Source: Billgrantia desiderata
GTDB lineage: Bacteria > Pseudomonadota > Gammaproteobacteria > Pseudomonadales > Halomonadaceae
Length of the DNA: 64,000 nt
Direction of reading: 5' to 3'
NCBI GenBank assembly: GCA_011742915.1
Contig: JAAQTN010000009.1
Coordinates: 62,001 to 126,000 of the forward strand
A program made the position numbers and the translations under genes. The notes under the pieces are model-generated. The model made no database searches and had not been told where the DNA came from. It saw only the letters and a list, made by a program, of their open reading frames with translations. Each line of letters begins with the position of its first letter. Position 1 is the first letter of the stretch. Shown here in pieces: positions 26,288-35,112 of the stretch.

Positions 26288-27188
26288 GGCCTGGCTCAAG
26301 GCGCTGCTGCCGAAAACCCTGGGCCAGGCCGCCCTGTCGCGCTTGCACGGCCTGGGGCATATCGTGCGCTCGCCGTTCGGCGGGTCGCGCAGGATGCCGG
26401 CTCCCACCGTGACCCTGGACGGTGACTGCCGCGCCGGCTGCGTCTACCTGGTGGGAGCGGGCAGCGGCGACGTCGAACTGCTCACGCTCAAGGCGGCGCG
26501 TCTGCTGCAGCAGGCCGATGCGGTGGTCTACGACCGCCTGGTGGGCGACGACGTGCTGGCGCTGATTCCCGCCGGTCGCGAGCGCTACTACGTGGGCAAG
26601 GAGCGCGGTCACCACAGCGTGCCCCAGGCCGAAATCGGTGCGCTGCTGGTGAGGCTGGCGCAAGAAGGCAAATCGGTGGTACGGCTCAAGGGCGGCGACC
26701 CCGGCGTGTTCGGGCGCATGGGTGAGGAACTGAACGCGCTGGCCGAGGGCGGTATTCAGGCCGAGATCGTGCCGGGCATCACCGCCGCCTCGGCGGCGGC
26801 GGCCGGCATGGGCATTCCGCTCACCGACCGCGCCCATGCCCAGCAGCTGCGCTTCATCACCGCCCAGCTGTGCCGCAAGGACGGCGAGCCCGACTGGGCT
26901 ACCCTGGCACGCCAGGACGAGACGCTGATCTTCTACATGGGGCTGACCAAGGTCGAGGCCATCTGCCATGGGCTACGCCGCAACGGGCTCCCCGACGACT
27001 GGCCGATCATGCTGGTGGCCAACGCCAGCCTGCCCGAGCAGGCCTCGCTGGTGGGTACCCTGGCCGATATGCCCGCCAAACTGGCCGCCTCGCCGCTGCC
27101 TTCGCCCTGTCTGATCGTGGTGGGCAGCGTGGTGCGGATGGTGGCAACCAGCCCGGCGGGAGCCTCTATCGAGCAAGGTATGCGCTGA
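26247..27188 (+). CDS. cobA: Uroporphyrinogen-III C-methyltransferase
   Basis: SUMT methylates uroporphyrinogen III at C2 and C7 with S-adenosylmethionine, giving precorrin-2, the precursor of sirohaem needed by NirB. The 313-residue protein has the SUMT marks VYLVGAGSGDVELLTLKAARLL, YDRLVG, VRLKGGDPGVFGRMGEE and PGITAASAAAAGMGIPLTDR. About 60 extra residues precede the core and have no known domain; part of that region lies within the 41-base overlap with nasA. Being in the nasA operon ties sirohaem supply to nitrate use. Oxidation and iron insertion (CysG N-terminal activity) are not encoded here. Confidence 0.92.
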   Translation: MRSLSQLKTLLSPEAWLKALLPKTLGQAALSRLHGLGHIVRSPFGGSRRMPAPTVTLDGDCRAGCVYLVGAGSGDVELLTLKAARLLQQADAVVYDRLVGDDVLALIPAGRERYYVGKERGHHSVPQAEIGALLVRLAQEGKSVVRLKGGDPGVFGRMGEELNALAEGGIQAEIVPGITAASAAAAGMGIPLTDRAHAQQLRFITAQLCRKDGEPDWATLARQDETLIFYMGLTKVEAICHGLRRNGLPDDWPIMLVANASLPEQASLVGTLADMPAKLAASPLPSPCLIVVGSVVRMVATSPAGASIEQGMR

Positions 27189-27198
27189 GCTTCTTGCC

Positions 27199-27232
27199 AA
27201 GCCCGCAAGACAATCTCACGGGCTTATCTTTT
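27199..27232 (+). terminator. Rho-independent terminator after cobA
   Basis: AAGCCCG (27199-27205) pairs with CGGGCTT (27219-27225), followed by ATCTTTT. It lies in the short gap between the convergent cobA and Rho_N-like genes. Confidence 0.65.
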
Positions 27233-27237
27233 GCGGG

Positions 27238-28038
27238 CTATGCCCGCGAGCCCGAGCCGGGGCGCTTGCGGCGAGTGGTGAGGGCATGCACGAGCTGGGT
27301 CTTGTTCATGCTCGAGCGGCCGCCGACGCCTCGCTCGCTGGCCAGCCGATATAGCTCGTCCTTGCTTTTCGCTTCGAGCTCCATTGCATCGCCGTCCGGC
27401 TGCCGCTTGTCGGCGCTGCGATTAGCGCCACTGCTGCTGCCCTCCTGCGCGATCCGCTCCTTCACCGCTTCCAGCAACTCCTCGCGCTTCATCTTGGAAG
27501 TGCCGGCGAGTCCGTACTCCTTCGCCATGTCGAGCAGTTCGGACTTGGTGCGCAGGTTGAGTCCATACACGTGTTCGTGCTCGCCCACGCTGAAGGGAAG
27601 CGGCTCGGCTGCGTCGGCTGCCTTGAGTTCCTCTATCATCTGTTCGAGATACTCGATCACCTTCTTGCGCTGGGTTCGCTCGCTGACGTTCCAGGCCGCG
27701 TTATTGGCCCGTTTGTGGGCCACCTTGAATTTCTTGCCCTCCATGCAGGTCATGTAACTGTTGGCGTCGAGCTTGTCGACACGCTGGTGGGATACGATCA
27801 GCCAATTGTACTCCGTACCGATGGGGGCACCCGACTCCTCGGGAGCGCGAGCGGCCCGCCGCTTGGTGGTCTGATAGGAAATTTCCCACTCGTCGGGGGT
27901 GATCTTACGCTCGCGCCACTCCCCCTGGTCGTAGTACCACTTGTGAGAGCGACCGACTTTCATCCCCGAATAGCCTTTGCCCTGGTGCTGCTTGAGGCGG
28001 TCATAGCCCTGCTGCTTACGCTTGCCGTCGGCAGTCAT
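27238..28038 (-). CDS. Rho_N/SAP-like domain protein, unknown function
   Basis: A very basic 266-residue protein. The first 65 residues are rich in Lys, Arg and aromatic residues (MTADGKRKQQGYDRLKQHQGKGYSG start; WYYDQGEWRERKITPDEW). Two Rho N-terminal/SAP-like helix-extended-helix motifs follow: about 163-197 (SELLDMAKEYGL, then KMKREELLEAVKERI) and about 229-258 (DELYRLASERGVGGRSSMNKTQLVHAL). These bind nucleic acid in other proteins. A linker rich in Ser and polar residues joins them. It is a single gene; role unknown, perhaps a stress-linked nucleoid or RNA-binding protein. Confidence 0.72.
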   Translation of the reverse strand: MTADGKRKQQGYDRLKQHQGKGYSGMKVGRSHKWYYDQGEWRERKITPDEWEISYQTTKRRAARAPEESGAPIGTEYNWLIVSHQRVDKLDANSYMTCMEGKKFKVAHKRANNAAWNVSERTQRKKVIEYLEQMIEELKAADAAEPLPFSVGEHEHVYGLNLRTKSELLDMAKEYGLAGTSKMKREELLEAVKERIAQEGSSSGANRSADKRQPDGDAMELEAKSKDELYRLASERGVGGRSSMNKTQLVHALTTRRKRPGSGSRA

Positions 28039-28197
28039 CGCTGAACCTCCCTGGTCTTATCCTGAGTTTTCTCCCTAGAGGCAGCATAGCTGACTAGGTT
28101 CCTGGTAACCGGGTCATGTCCTAAGCATCTGCTAGGCTAGGCCACAGGCGCCCGGAATGGCGCGGGCGGATCCCGCCGCAGTAGACAAGGAGCAGAC

Positions 28198-29262
28198 ATG
28201 GCCAACAAGGAGAGTGGCGTCGAAACGATTTCCCGGTTCACCCGGCGTACGCTGATCGTCATCGGGCTCGCCAGCCTGGTGGCGGTGCTGCTGTTCTTCG
28301 CTGGTCAGCTCATCGATGTAATGCTGCTGGTCTTCGCCAGCATTCTGGTGGCGGTGGCCATCGACGGTGCGGTGCGGCTATGTCAGCGCCATCTGCCCTT
28401 GAGCCGACCCTGGGCGCTGTTATTGGCATTGCTCATGATCTGCCTCAGCCTGGTGGGGTTGGGGGCGCTGATCGGGCCGCGTATTGGCGAGCAGCTGCCC
28501 CAACTGGTGGCTGAACTGCCCCAGGCGTTCCTGCAGTTGCTGAACAATTTCCGCGAGCTGCCCGGCATCGAGACGGCGATGGCGGAAGTGGAGGAGCCGG
28601 CGCAGTTGATCGGCGAGCCTGTCATCGATTATTTCACCAACTTCTTTTCCACCACCTTCGGCGCCATTGCCAGCTTCTTTCTGATTCTGCTGATCGGCTT
28701 CTATTTGGTGCTCAGCCCGGCCAAGTACATCGGCAACGTGCTGCTTATGTGTCCGCCTGCAAAACGCGATCGAGTGGCCCAAGTGCTGTGCATGCAGGGC
28801 AGGGCGCTGCGCCTGTGGCTGCTGAGCCGGCTCGTCTCGATGGTGTTCGTGGGCGTTTCCGTGGCGTTGGGGTTGGTTCTGCTCGGTGTGCCTATGGCCG
28901 GCGCCCTGGGCCTGGTGGCGGGGCTGTTCACCTTCATTCCCTACCTGGGGCCGATCATCGGCGCCATCCCGACGATCCTCATCGCCTTTCTCGAATCGCC
29001 CCAGTTGGCGCTGTATGCCCTGATTCTCTATCTCGTGGTCGAAACGCTGGAGTCGAACCTGGTCATGCCGCTGGCCGCCAAGGGGCTGGTGCGGCTGCCG
29101 CCTGCCTACACCGTCATCGTACAGCTGGCCGGGGCGGCCGTGGCCGGTGTGGCCGGCGTGATTCTCTCGACGCCCCTTGCGGTGGTTGCCGTGGTCACGC
29201 TGCAGGCGCTCTACATCAACGACGTGCTGGGAGATGACATCGAGGTGCTGGGCGGGCGCTAG
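28198..29262 (+). CDS. AI-2E family (PerM/TqsA-like) transporter
   Basis: A 354-residue membrane protein with seven to eight helices and the AI-2E/PerM pattern: paired helices at the N-terminus, a central amphipathic region (QLPQLVAELPQAFLQLLNNF), and the conserved GLFTFIPYLGPIIGAIPTIL and VVETLESNLVMPLAAKG near the C-terminus. Members export autoinducer-2 or act as Na+/H+ or osmotic-stress carriers in halophiles, so the substrate should not be assumed. AAGGAG precedes ATG 28198. Confidence 0.88.
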   Translation: MANKESGVETISRFTRRTLIVIGLASLVAVLLFFAGQLIDVMLLVFASILVAVAIDGAVRLCQRHLPLSRPWALLLALLMICLSLVGLGALIGPRIGEQLPQLVAELPQAFLQLLNNFRELPGIETAMAEVEEPAQLIGEPVIDYFTNFFSTTFGAIASFFLILLIGFYLVLSPAKYIGNVLLMCPPAKRDRVAQVLCMQGRALRLWLLSRLVSMVFVGVSVALGLVLLGVPMAGALGLVAGLFTFIPYLGPIIGAIPTILIAFLESPQLALYALILYLVVETLESNLVMPLAAKGLVRLPPAYTVIVQLAGAAVAGVAGVILSTPLAVVAVVTLQALYINDVLGDDIEVLGGR

Positions 29263-29265
29263 GCG

Positions 29266-29289
29266 ACCTGGGCGTCGTCGCGCCCAGGT
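29266..29289. terminator. Hairpin between convergent genes
   Basis: ACCTGGGCG (29266-29274) pairs with CGCCCAGGT (29281-29289) around TCGTCG. No clear T-run follows on either side, so terminator function is likely but not certain. Confidence 0.5.
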
Positions 29290-29291
29290 AC

Positions 29292-30653
29292 TTATGAACG
29301 GTAGACCAGCACTGTATAGTTTCTTCCTTCTATTTCCTCGAAGTTCTTGAGCTTCTCCATGAGGTGCTTGTCGAGCCGTTTGCCTTCGTGCAACAGCAGC
29401 ATGCCGCTGGCGGAGTAGATGTCCTGGGCCAGGATCATGCCCGGTTTTACCTGACTCGTTTCCAGCGAAATGACCGCCTTGCCACCGGTCTGCAGGTCTG
29501 GCGCCTTTTCGACACACAGCTTGACGAAATCGTGGCACAGTTCGGGATCGTAGATGCGTCCGGCAAACTTGCGCAGCAGTGCCAATGCTTGCGGGCGCGG
29601 TACCTCTCGCGGCAGGACCATGCCGCGCTGCAGCTCGATGAAGTCCACGGCCAGCCCCAGCAGGCGTGAACCATAGGGAATGTCATTGCCTTCGAGGCGA
29701 TCGGGAAACCCGCTGCCGTTCCAGCGCTCGCGATGATGGCGCACTATCTTGGCCGCTCGCTTCAGTTGCGCCATCGCCATCAAGTGGCTCTCGCTGCTGG
29801 CCGGGTAATTCTGATAGGTAGTCCGCTCCTGGGCCGACAGCTGCTCGGAGGGTGTGACAAGCAAATGGTCGTCCCAGGTGAGCTTGCCCATGTTATAGAG
29901 GGCCGCCGCCAGCTCCAGGTCTTGCTGCAGCGTGTGATCGAGTGCGTGTGTCTCGCAGAACGCCGTTATCAGGGCGGAGATCTGGTCGTTCGTCTGCAGA
30001 TGACGCGGCAGTCGCTGATGGAGAAGGTCGGCTATCACGCGCGCTGTCGTCACATGGATGTGAAGCAGCTCATCGTACGCCTTCTCCAGCATGTCGGATG
30101 TTTGCTTGAGCTCTTGCTGGGTTGCCTCGATGCGTTGTTCCAGCGTGTCGTTGAGTGCGAGCAAGTTCTCGTTCTGAACCTGTAGCGATGCCTCGTGCTG
30201 CAGCCGTTTGCGCTGGGCGCCGAGTTCTTCCAGCGACCGGTGAAGCAGCCGACGGAGTCTGTCCGCGTCCCAAGGCTTGAGAATACAACCGTAGACCTGC
30301 CCTTCATCGATGGTGCGGAGTGCCTCTTCGAGGCCGGTGGCAACATCGATCAGGAGCAGGCGGATACTGTCCGGCCAACGCGACTGGATGAGCCCCAGCC
30401 CTGCGTGTCCATCCTGGCCGAACGTACTCGCGTCGCATAGCACCAGATCGACGGGTTCGAGCTCCAGGGTGGCCACTGCGTCCTTCGTGCTTGCCGCTTG
30501 CAGGACCTGAAAGCCCTCCTGCTCCACCATTTCGGAGAGTTGCGATAGTGTCTCTGGGTCTTCGATGATCAGCAGCAGTGTTGCCGGCTCGGGATCTGAC
30601 TGAGCCGGTGCCTGCGCCGGCTGTTGTTCTATGTCGCCTATCGATTCGGCCAT
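29292..30653 (-). CDS. Response regulator with degenerate HD-GYP-type output domain
   Basis: A 453-residue protein with a receiver domain (about 25-140; phosphoacceptor Asp74 in VLCDAS, Lys126 in LKPWD), a coiled coil (about 140-200) and an HD-GYP-like domain (about 200-350) plus a C-terminal extension. In active HD-GYP phosphodiesterases the metal-binding pair is His-Asp in LHDIGK; here it is LYNMGK (Tyr253, Asn254), and GYP reads GFP in HHRERWNGSGFP (306-317). It therefore probably cannot hydrolyse cyclic di-GMP and may act as a binding or signalling protein. It is transcribed alone; no histidine kinase gene is adjacent. Confidence 0.85.
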   Translation of the reverse strand: MAESIGDIEQQPAQAPAQSDPEPATLLLIIEDPETLSQLSEMVEQEGFQVLQAASTKDAVATLELEPVDLVLCDASTFGQDGHAGLGLIQSRWPDSIRLLLIDVATGLEEALRTIDEGQVYGCILKPWDADRLRRLLHRSLEELGAQRKRLQHEASLQVQNENLLALNDTLEQRIEATQQELKQTSDMLEKAYDELLHIHVTTARVIADLLHQRLPRHLQTNDQISALITAFCETHALDHTLQQDLELAAALYNMGKLTWDDHLLVTPSEQLSAQERTTYQNYPASSESHLMAMAQLKRAAKIVRHHRERWNGSGFPDRLEGNDIPYGSRLLGLAVDFIELQRGMVLPREVPRPQALALLRKFAGRIYDPELCHDFVKLCVEKAPDLQTGGKAVISLETSQVKPGMILAQDIYSASGMLLLHEGKRLDKHLMEKLKNFEEIEGRNYTVLVYRS

Positions 30654-30743
30654 GCAGCTTCCCCCACCCTGGTGACAAACTTTGCCGTATTCGGCTTTAT
30701 TTAGGTAGGGTTATCGGCGGATGGAAGGGAAGCTTTAGGGCGC

Positions 30744-31229
30744 TCAGCTTGGCAGGTGTTGGAGAATGGTGTCGACACTGCTCTTGTCGACCACGCCACG
30801 CTCGGTATCGATGCCCACGTAGCTGACGACACCGTCCTCGGCGATTAGCGCGAAGCGCAGGCTGCGGATGCCCATGCAGGCAGCGCTGGCGTCTTTTTCC
30901 ATGCCCAGAGCGCGAGTCAGCTCGGCATTGCCGTCGGCGAGCATCAGAATCGCCTGGGCGTTCTGATCCTTCTGCCAGGCGCGCATCACGAAGGCGTCGT
31001 TGACCGCCATGCAGGCCAGCGTATCCGCTTTTTCCAAAACCTTGTCGGCCTTGATCACGAAGCCGGGCATGTGGGTGTTGGAACAGCCCGGCGTGAAGGC
31101 GCCGGGTACGCCGAACAGCACGACGCGCTTGCCGCTGAAGATGTCGCCGGTGGAGATGTCCTCGGGACCATCGGGGCCGATGGTCTTGATCGTTACGTCG
31201 GGAATCTTGTCGCCTACCGAAATGGGCAT
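30744..31229 (-). CDS. Peroxiredoxin, Prx5 type
   Basis: A 161-residue thiol peroxidase that reduces hydrogen peroxide and alkyl hydroperoxides. It has the Prx5 hallmark PGAFTPGCSNTHMPG with peroxidatic Cys49 and the conserved Thr and Arg environment (IRSLRFALI). Cys73 and Cys118 are further cysteines; which one resolves is unclear, and glutathione/glutaredoxin may do so. AGGAGC stands 6 bases before ATG 31229, which sets the start; the longer frame to 31643 is not genuine. Confidence 0.93.
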   Translation of the reverse strand: MPISVGDKIPDVTIKTIGPDGPEDISTGDIFSGKRVVLFGVPGAFTPGCSNTHMPGFVIKADKVLEKADTLACMAVNDAFVMRAWQKDQNAQAILMLADGNAELTRALGMEKDASAACMGIRSLRFALIAEDGVVSYVGIDTERGVVDKSSVDTILQHLPS

Positions 31230-31321
31230 GGGCAGCTCCTTGTCTGGGGATGGGGTCTTGGCATCGCCTGAATACTGTAGAGCAATTCCTGGATCAGGGT
31301 CGTTGCCGAATGTAGCGAGTT

Positions 31322-31744
31322 TCAACTGCCCTGATAGGCATCGAAGACTTCCTGGCCGGTCATGTCGTGGGTCTCGTTGGCGAAACGGTAGTACTCGGGT
31401 TTCTGGTCGATGAAGATCTGGGTGTCGAAGGTCCAGGCTTCGCCGCCATCCACCAGACCCACCGGAACGGCGTAGTGATCGCCGGTCTTGAGCCGGTAGA
31501 AGAGATGGGTGCCGCAGCGCTTGCAGAAACCTCGCTCCGCCCAGTCCGACGAGGGATAGACGGTGACGTTCTCCTCGCCTTCGATCTCGATGTCGCTGAC
31601 CGACTCCAACGCCAGCAGCGGTCCGCCGCCCCAGGTGCGGCACATGCTGCAGTGGCAGGCGCCGACGTTTTGCTTATGGGCGGCCACCGCCACGTTGACG
31701 GCACCGCACAGGCAGCTGCCGCGTGCGCTCATTCCATCCTTCAT
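31322..31744 (-). CDS. GFA family (CENP-V/GFA domain) zinc protein
   Basis: A 140-residue protein with the glutathione-dependent formaldehyde-activating (GFA) fold: zinc ligands in CLCG (11-14), CHCSMC (30-35) and CKRCGTHLFY (about 74-83). Despite the name, most members have no shown activity with formaldehyde and many are of unknown substrate. AGGAGAA-like sequence precedes the start. It is close to the peroxiredoxin on the same strand, with 92 bases between, so they may be co-transcribed, which would suit a thiol/glutathione stress role. Confidence 0.85.
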   Translation of the reverse strand: MKDGMSARGSCLCGAVNVAVAAHKQNVGACHCSMCRTWGGGPLLALESVSDIEIEGEENVTVYPSSDWAERGFCKRCGTHLFYRLKTGDHYAVPVGLVDGGEAWTFDTQIFIDQKPEYYRFANETHDMTGQEVFDAYQGS

Positions 31745-31916
31745 CCATTTTCTCCTGCTGTTTCACGACGGAAAGGGTTACCGACTCCAGCAGTGTAGCC
31801 ATACCGGCGCCGTACCACTCGACCACTTTTCACGTTGGACGTCTTGATGACCAACGTTGTCGGGTTGACGAAGAGTGTTGCCTGGCGGGCTGGGTGAGTC
31901 TGGTCGCCGAGGCGTA

Positions 31917-33068
31917 TTATGGCTTGTCGGGATCTTCAGCGATGAAAGCGTGACGATGGAAGTCGGCCGCTGCCCTCACCTCGGCAATGCCGATGAGTCC
32001 GGGTTCGGGGGCCTCAGCACCGGCCAGGACCGCCAGCACCGTCCTCACCCCGCGTGACAGTGAGAGCAAGTGGTATCCGCCTTCCAGCACGAAGACCAAT
32101 CGGCCGTCGCAGTGCCTTTGGGCCAGTGTTTGCAGCATGCTCGTCATGGCGGCAAATCCCTCGTAGGAAACGTTGAGCGCGAGGTCGAATGGGTGGGGAT
32201 CGAAGCCTGCAGAGACCAGGATCAGGTCAGGCTGGAACCAGTCCGCAGCAGGGATGAGGATATCCTCGAAGGCACTGAGGTAGGCTCGGTCGCCTGCGCC
32301 TGCCGGCATGGGCACATTGATGGTCGTGCCTTCACCGAGACCTACGCCGACATCTTCGAGATTGCCGGTGCCGGGGTAGAAGGGCGAGCTGCGGTGAATA
32401 TCGAAGAGCATGACGTCGGGGTCGGCCCAGAAGATGTCCTGAGTGCCGTTGGCATGATGGGCGTCCCAGTCGACGATCAACACACGCTCGCAGCCAAGCT
32501 CGGCTCTGGCATGGGCTGCAGCCACCGCCACGTTGTTGAACAGACAGAAGCCGCGGGCACGAACGGGTTCGGCGTGGTGGCCCGGCGGGCGTACCAGGGC
32601 GAAGGCGCTCTGGCAGCGTCCCTGCATGACGGCTTCCACTGCGGCGACGGTCGTGCCGGCGGCGACCTCCGCCGCATCGACGCTGCCGGGAGAGACGGCG
32701 GTGGTGTCGACATCGAGCCAGGCATTCTTTCCGCGCAGCTCAAAGACATGATCCAGGTAGGAGCTGGTATGGACGCGACCCAACTGCTCGCGGGTGGCTT
32801 CCTTCCCTGCTTCGAACGTTACGCCGGGTACCGGTTCGAGTTCCAGCAGTTGATGTATGGCCTTGAGCCTCCCGGCATGCTCCGGATAAACCCAGGGTAC
32901 CTTGAGCGCTGAAAGCAGCTCGCGAATTTTCCGATCCATGCGGCCGGGTAGGAAAGGTGCGTCGGAGTCGGGCTGGTGGTTGAGAACTCGCTCGTCATAG
33001 AAGGCGATTACGCTGTTGGGTTCGGCCACTTGCTGCTCCAGAGCTGGGTCAGGGTTCTTTCCCAGCAT
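31917..33068 (-). CDS. Histone-deacetylase-family amidohydrolase
   Basis: A 383-residue zinc amidohydrolase of the HDAC/AcuC/acetylpolyamine-amidohydrolase superfamily. It shows RPPGHHAEP with the catalytic His pair, DWDAHHANG with zinc ligands Asp and His, SAGFDPHPFD with the third zinc ligand Asp, and the Tyr in LEGGYHL. Substrates of bacterial members include acetyl-lysine proteins, acetylpolyamines and other amides; none is indicated here. It is the only gene of its unit, 17 bases downstream of the LysR gene on the same strand, so LysR and deacetylase might be linked. Confidence 0.9.
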   Translation of the reverse strand: MLGKNPDPALEQQVAEPNSVIAFYDERVLNHQPDSDAPFLPGRMDRKIRELLSALKVPWVYPEHAGRLKAIHQLLELEPVPGVTFEAGKEATREQLGRVHTSSYLDHVFELRGKNAWLDVDTTAVSPGSVDAAEVAAGTTVAAVEAVMQGRCQSAFALVRPPGHHAEPVRARGFCLFNNVAVAAAHARAELGCERVLIVDWDAHHANGTQDIFWADPDVMLFDIHRSSPFYPGTGNLEDVGVGLGEGTTINVPMPAGAGDRAYLSAFEDILIPAADWFQPDLILVSAGFDPHPFDLALNVSYEGFAAMTSMLQTLAQRHCDGRLVFVLEGGYHLLSLSRGVRTVLAVLAGAEAPEPGLIGIAEVRAAADFHRHAFIAEDPDKP

Positions 33069-33085
33069 AGTGCCTGCTGAAGTAG

Positions 33086-33985
33086 CTAGCCGCGTGAATC
33101 CCGGGCCTGCTCCTGAATCAGAGCGCGCAGCGCTGCGGCGGCGGCCGAAAGCGGGTGACGGTGACGCATGACGATGCCCAGCGGTCGTTCGACCTCGGGG
33201 GTCGTCAACGGCCGGTAGTCGATGCCGTCGGTAGCGATCTGTTTGAAGCTCAATTCAGGCAGCACGCTGATGCCGAGCTCGGCGGCGACCATGCGGCCCA
33301 CGGTGGCGATCTGGCTGGCGTCGCAGAGGATCTCGAGCGGCGCGCCCACCTCGGCCATGATGCGGTCGATCTCCTGGCGCGAACTGGAGAGACGGTTGAT
33401 GCCAATGAACGGATGGCCGGCCAACTGCCGCCAGGCCACGCTCTCTTGTTCCAGCAGCGGGTGGCCGCTGGGGCAGACCGCCACGTAGCGGTCCATCAGT
33501 ACCGGCTCGAAAGCCAACTCCTCGGTGTCGTGGGGCGCCACGGAAAGGCCCAGGTCGGCGCGCCCTTCGCGCACCATCTGGCTGACCTGCTCGGCCAGCA
33601 CGTCGTGCAGGCTCAGATTGATGCGCGGGTAGCGGGCATGGAAGGCGGCGATGATGCCCGGTAACAGGCCGGCCGCCAGGGTGGGCAGGGCGGCCACGGT
33701 GACCTTGCCGCGCTGCTTGGAGAAGCGTTCCTCGAGATCCTCGAAGGCCTCGGACCAGTCGTTGAGCAGACGCACCGCCACCGGCAGGAAGGCCTCGCCC
33801 TCCGGAGTCAGGGTCAACTGGCGCGTGGTGCGTGAGAACAGCGCGCCGCCTACCGCCTCCTCCAGCTTGCGCAGGGCGATGGAGATCGCCGGCTGGGAGA
33901 GATGGATACGTTCGCTGGCTTCGGCCAGGCTGCTCGACTGGGCCACGGCGACGAAGGCACGCAGCTGCTTGATGCTGGGTTTCAT
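33086..33985 (-). CDS. LysR-family transcriptional regulator
   Basis: A 299-residue LysR-type regulator: N-terminal winged helix (MKPSIKQLRAFVAVAQSSSLAEASERIHLSQPAISIALRKLEEAVG) and a periplasmic-binding-like effector domain. It is divergent from the TAXI-TRAP/AtuA operon, separated by 131 AT-rich bases, so it most likely controls that operon and its own gene in response to the transported acid or its product. The effector is unknown. Confidence 0.92.
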   Translation of the reverse strand: MKPSIKQLRAFVAVAQSSSLAEASERIHLSQPAISIALRKLEEAVGGALFSRTTRQLTLTPEGEAFLPVAVRLLNDWSEAFEDLEERFSKQRGKVTVAALPTLAAGLLPGIIAAFHARYPRINLSLHDVLAEQVSQMVREGRADLGLSVAPHDTEELAFEPVLMDRYVAVCPSGHPLLEQESVAWRQLAGHPFIGINRLSSSRQEIDRIMAEVGAPLEILCDASQIATVGRMVAAELGISVLPELSFKQIATDGIDYRPLTTPEVERPLGIVMRHRHPLSAAAAALRALIQEQARDSRG

Positions 33986-34116
33986 TTAGAAAGTAAAACA
34001 CAATTTAAAAACAATTCAATATACAAAATAGAGGCTCCGATCCAAGCTGCGTCATGGGGAAACCCCCGCGCAACACGACAAGAACAAGCCCGCAAGCCGG
34101 GCCCAAGGAGCCACTC

Positions 34117-35091
34117 ATGAAGCCAACGCTGAAGACCCTGCTGGCCGCTGCCGTTAGCACTACCTTTCTCACTGCGGGCATGGCGCAAGCCAACGAGCGC
34201 CTGCTGATCGGCTCGACCTCCAGCTCGTCGAGCCACTACGGCTACTTCGTCGCCGTCAACCAGATCATCAATAGCCAGGTCGAGGGCGTGAGCGCCTCGG
34301 TGGCGGAAACCGGCGCCACCGTCGACAACCTGCGCCGCCTGGGCCGCCATCAGATCGACATGGGCCTGGTCACCACCAATACCGGCTACCACGCCTATGC
34401 CGGCCAGGAAGATTTCGATGGCCGCCCGGTCGACAGCCGCTTGCTGTGGGTCTATACCGTCGCCCCGCAGAACGTGGTGATGCGCCAGGATGCCGGCGTT
34501 TCCACCCTGGAGGATCTCGAAGGCGTGCGTTTCAATCCGGGCATCACCGGTTCGGCCACCGAGAAGACCACCGAGGCAGTGATGCGTACCCTCGGCATCT
34601 CGCCCAACTACGTGCGCGGCTCCACCACCGACATCGTCGACGCGATGAAAGATGGCCGGGTGATGGGCTCGGCCAAGTCCGGGGTCGGCAACCGCCTCGA
34701 CGGCTCGAGCATGGACATCGCCACATTCACCCCGATCAGCGTGCTCTCGCTCACCGACGAGCAGGCCGCCACGCTGCGTGAAGAGATGCCCGACGTGGCC
34801 ATCGTCGACGTGCCGGAAGGCGCCGGCGAGGGCATTCCGGCCTACACCACCTGGGCTTTCGGTGTGGCCGTGCATGCCCATCCGGATCTCGACGAGGAGA
34901 CCGCCTACCGGATCGTCAAGGCGGTGATGGAGAACCCCGAGCCCCAGGCCAACGCTTTCTCCGCGGTACGCGACGCCGACCTGACGCAGATGACGCTGGA
35001 AGTGGGCACCGTGCCGCTGCATGCCGGGGCGGCCCGCTACTTCGAGGAGCAGGGCCTGGAGATTCCCGACGCGCTGCGGCCCGTCGAGTAA
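34117..35091 (+). CDS. TAXI-family TRAP transporter solute-binding protein
   Basis: Periplasmic binding protein of a TRAP transporter, of the TAXI type. The 324-residue protein has a signal peptide (LKTLLAAAVSTTFLTAGMAQA, cut near residue 25) and a mature part starting NERLLIGSTSSSSSHYG, with QNVVMRQDAGVSTLEDLEGVRFNPG and KTTEAVMRTLGI typical of TAXI. AAGGAG stands 6 bases before ATG 34117. TAXI systems use sodium or proton gradients to import glutamate, other dicarboxylates or aromatic acids. The fused permease gene follows 21 bases later. Confidence 0.93.
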   Translation: MKPTLKTLLAAAVSTTFLTAGMAQANERLLIGSTSSSSSHYGYFVAVNQIINSQVEGVSASVAETGATVDNLRRLGRHQIDMGLVTTNTGYHAYAGQEDFDGRPVDSRLLWVYTVAPQNVVMRQDAGVSTLEDLEGVRFNPGITGSATEKTTEAVMRTLGISPNYVRGSTTDIVDAMKDGRVMGSAKSGVGNRLDGSSMDIATFTPISVLSLTDEQAATLREEMPDVAIVDVPEGAGEGIPAYTTWAFGVAVHAHPDLDEETAYRIVKAVMENPEPQANAFSAVRDADLTQMTLEVGTVPLHAGAARYFEEQGLEIPDALRPVE

Positions 35092-35112
35092 CGGCCAGGG
35101 GAGACGATTGCC

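Noticed and set aside
10013-28115. CTGGTAACCGGGTC occurs at 10013-10026 and again at 28102-28115
   Set aside because: Several 14-base repeats are expected by chance in 64 kb, and the flanks do not match, so it is not a dispersed element.
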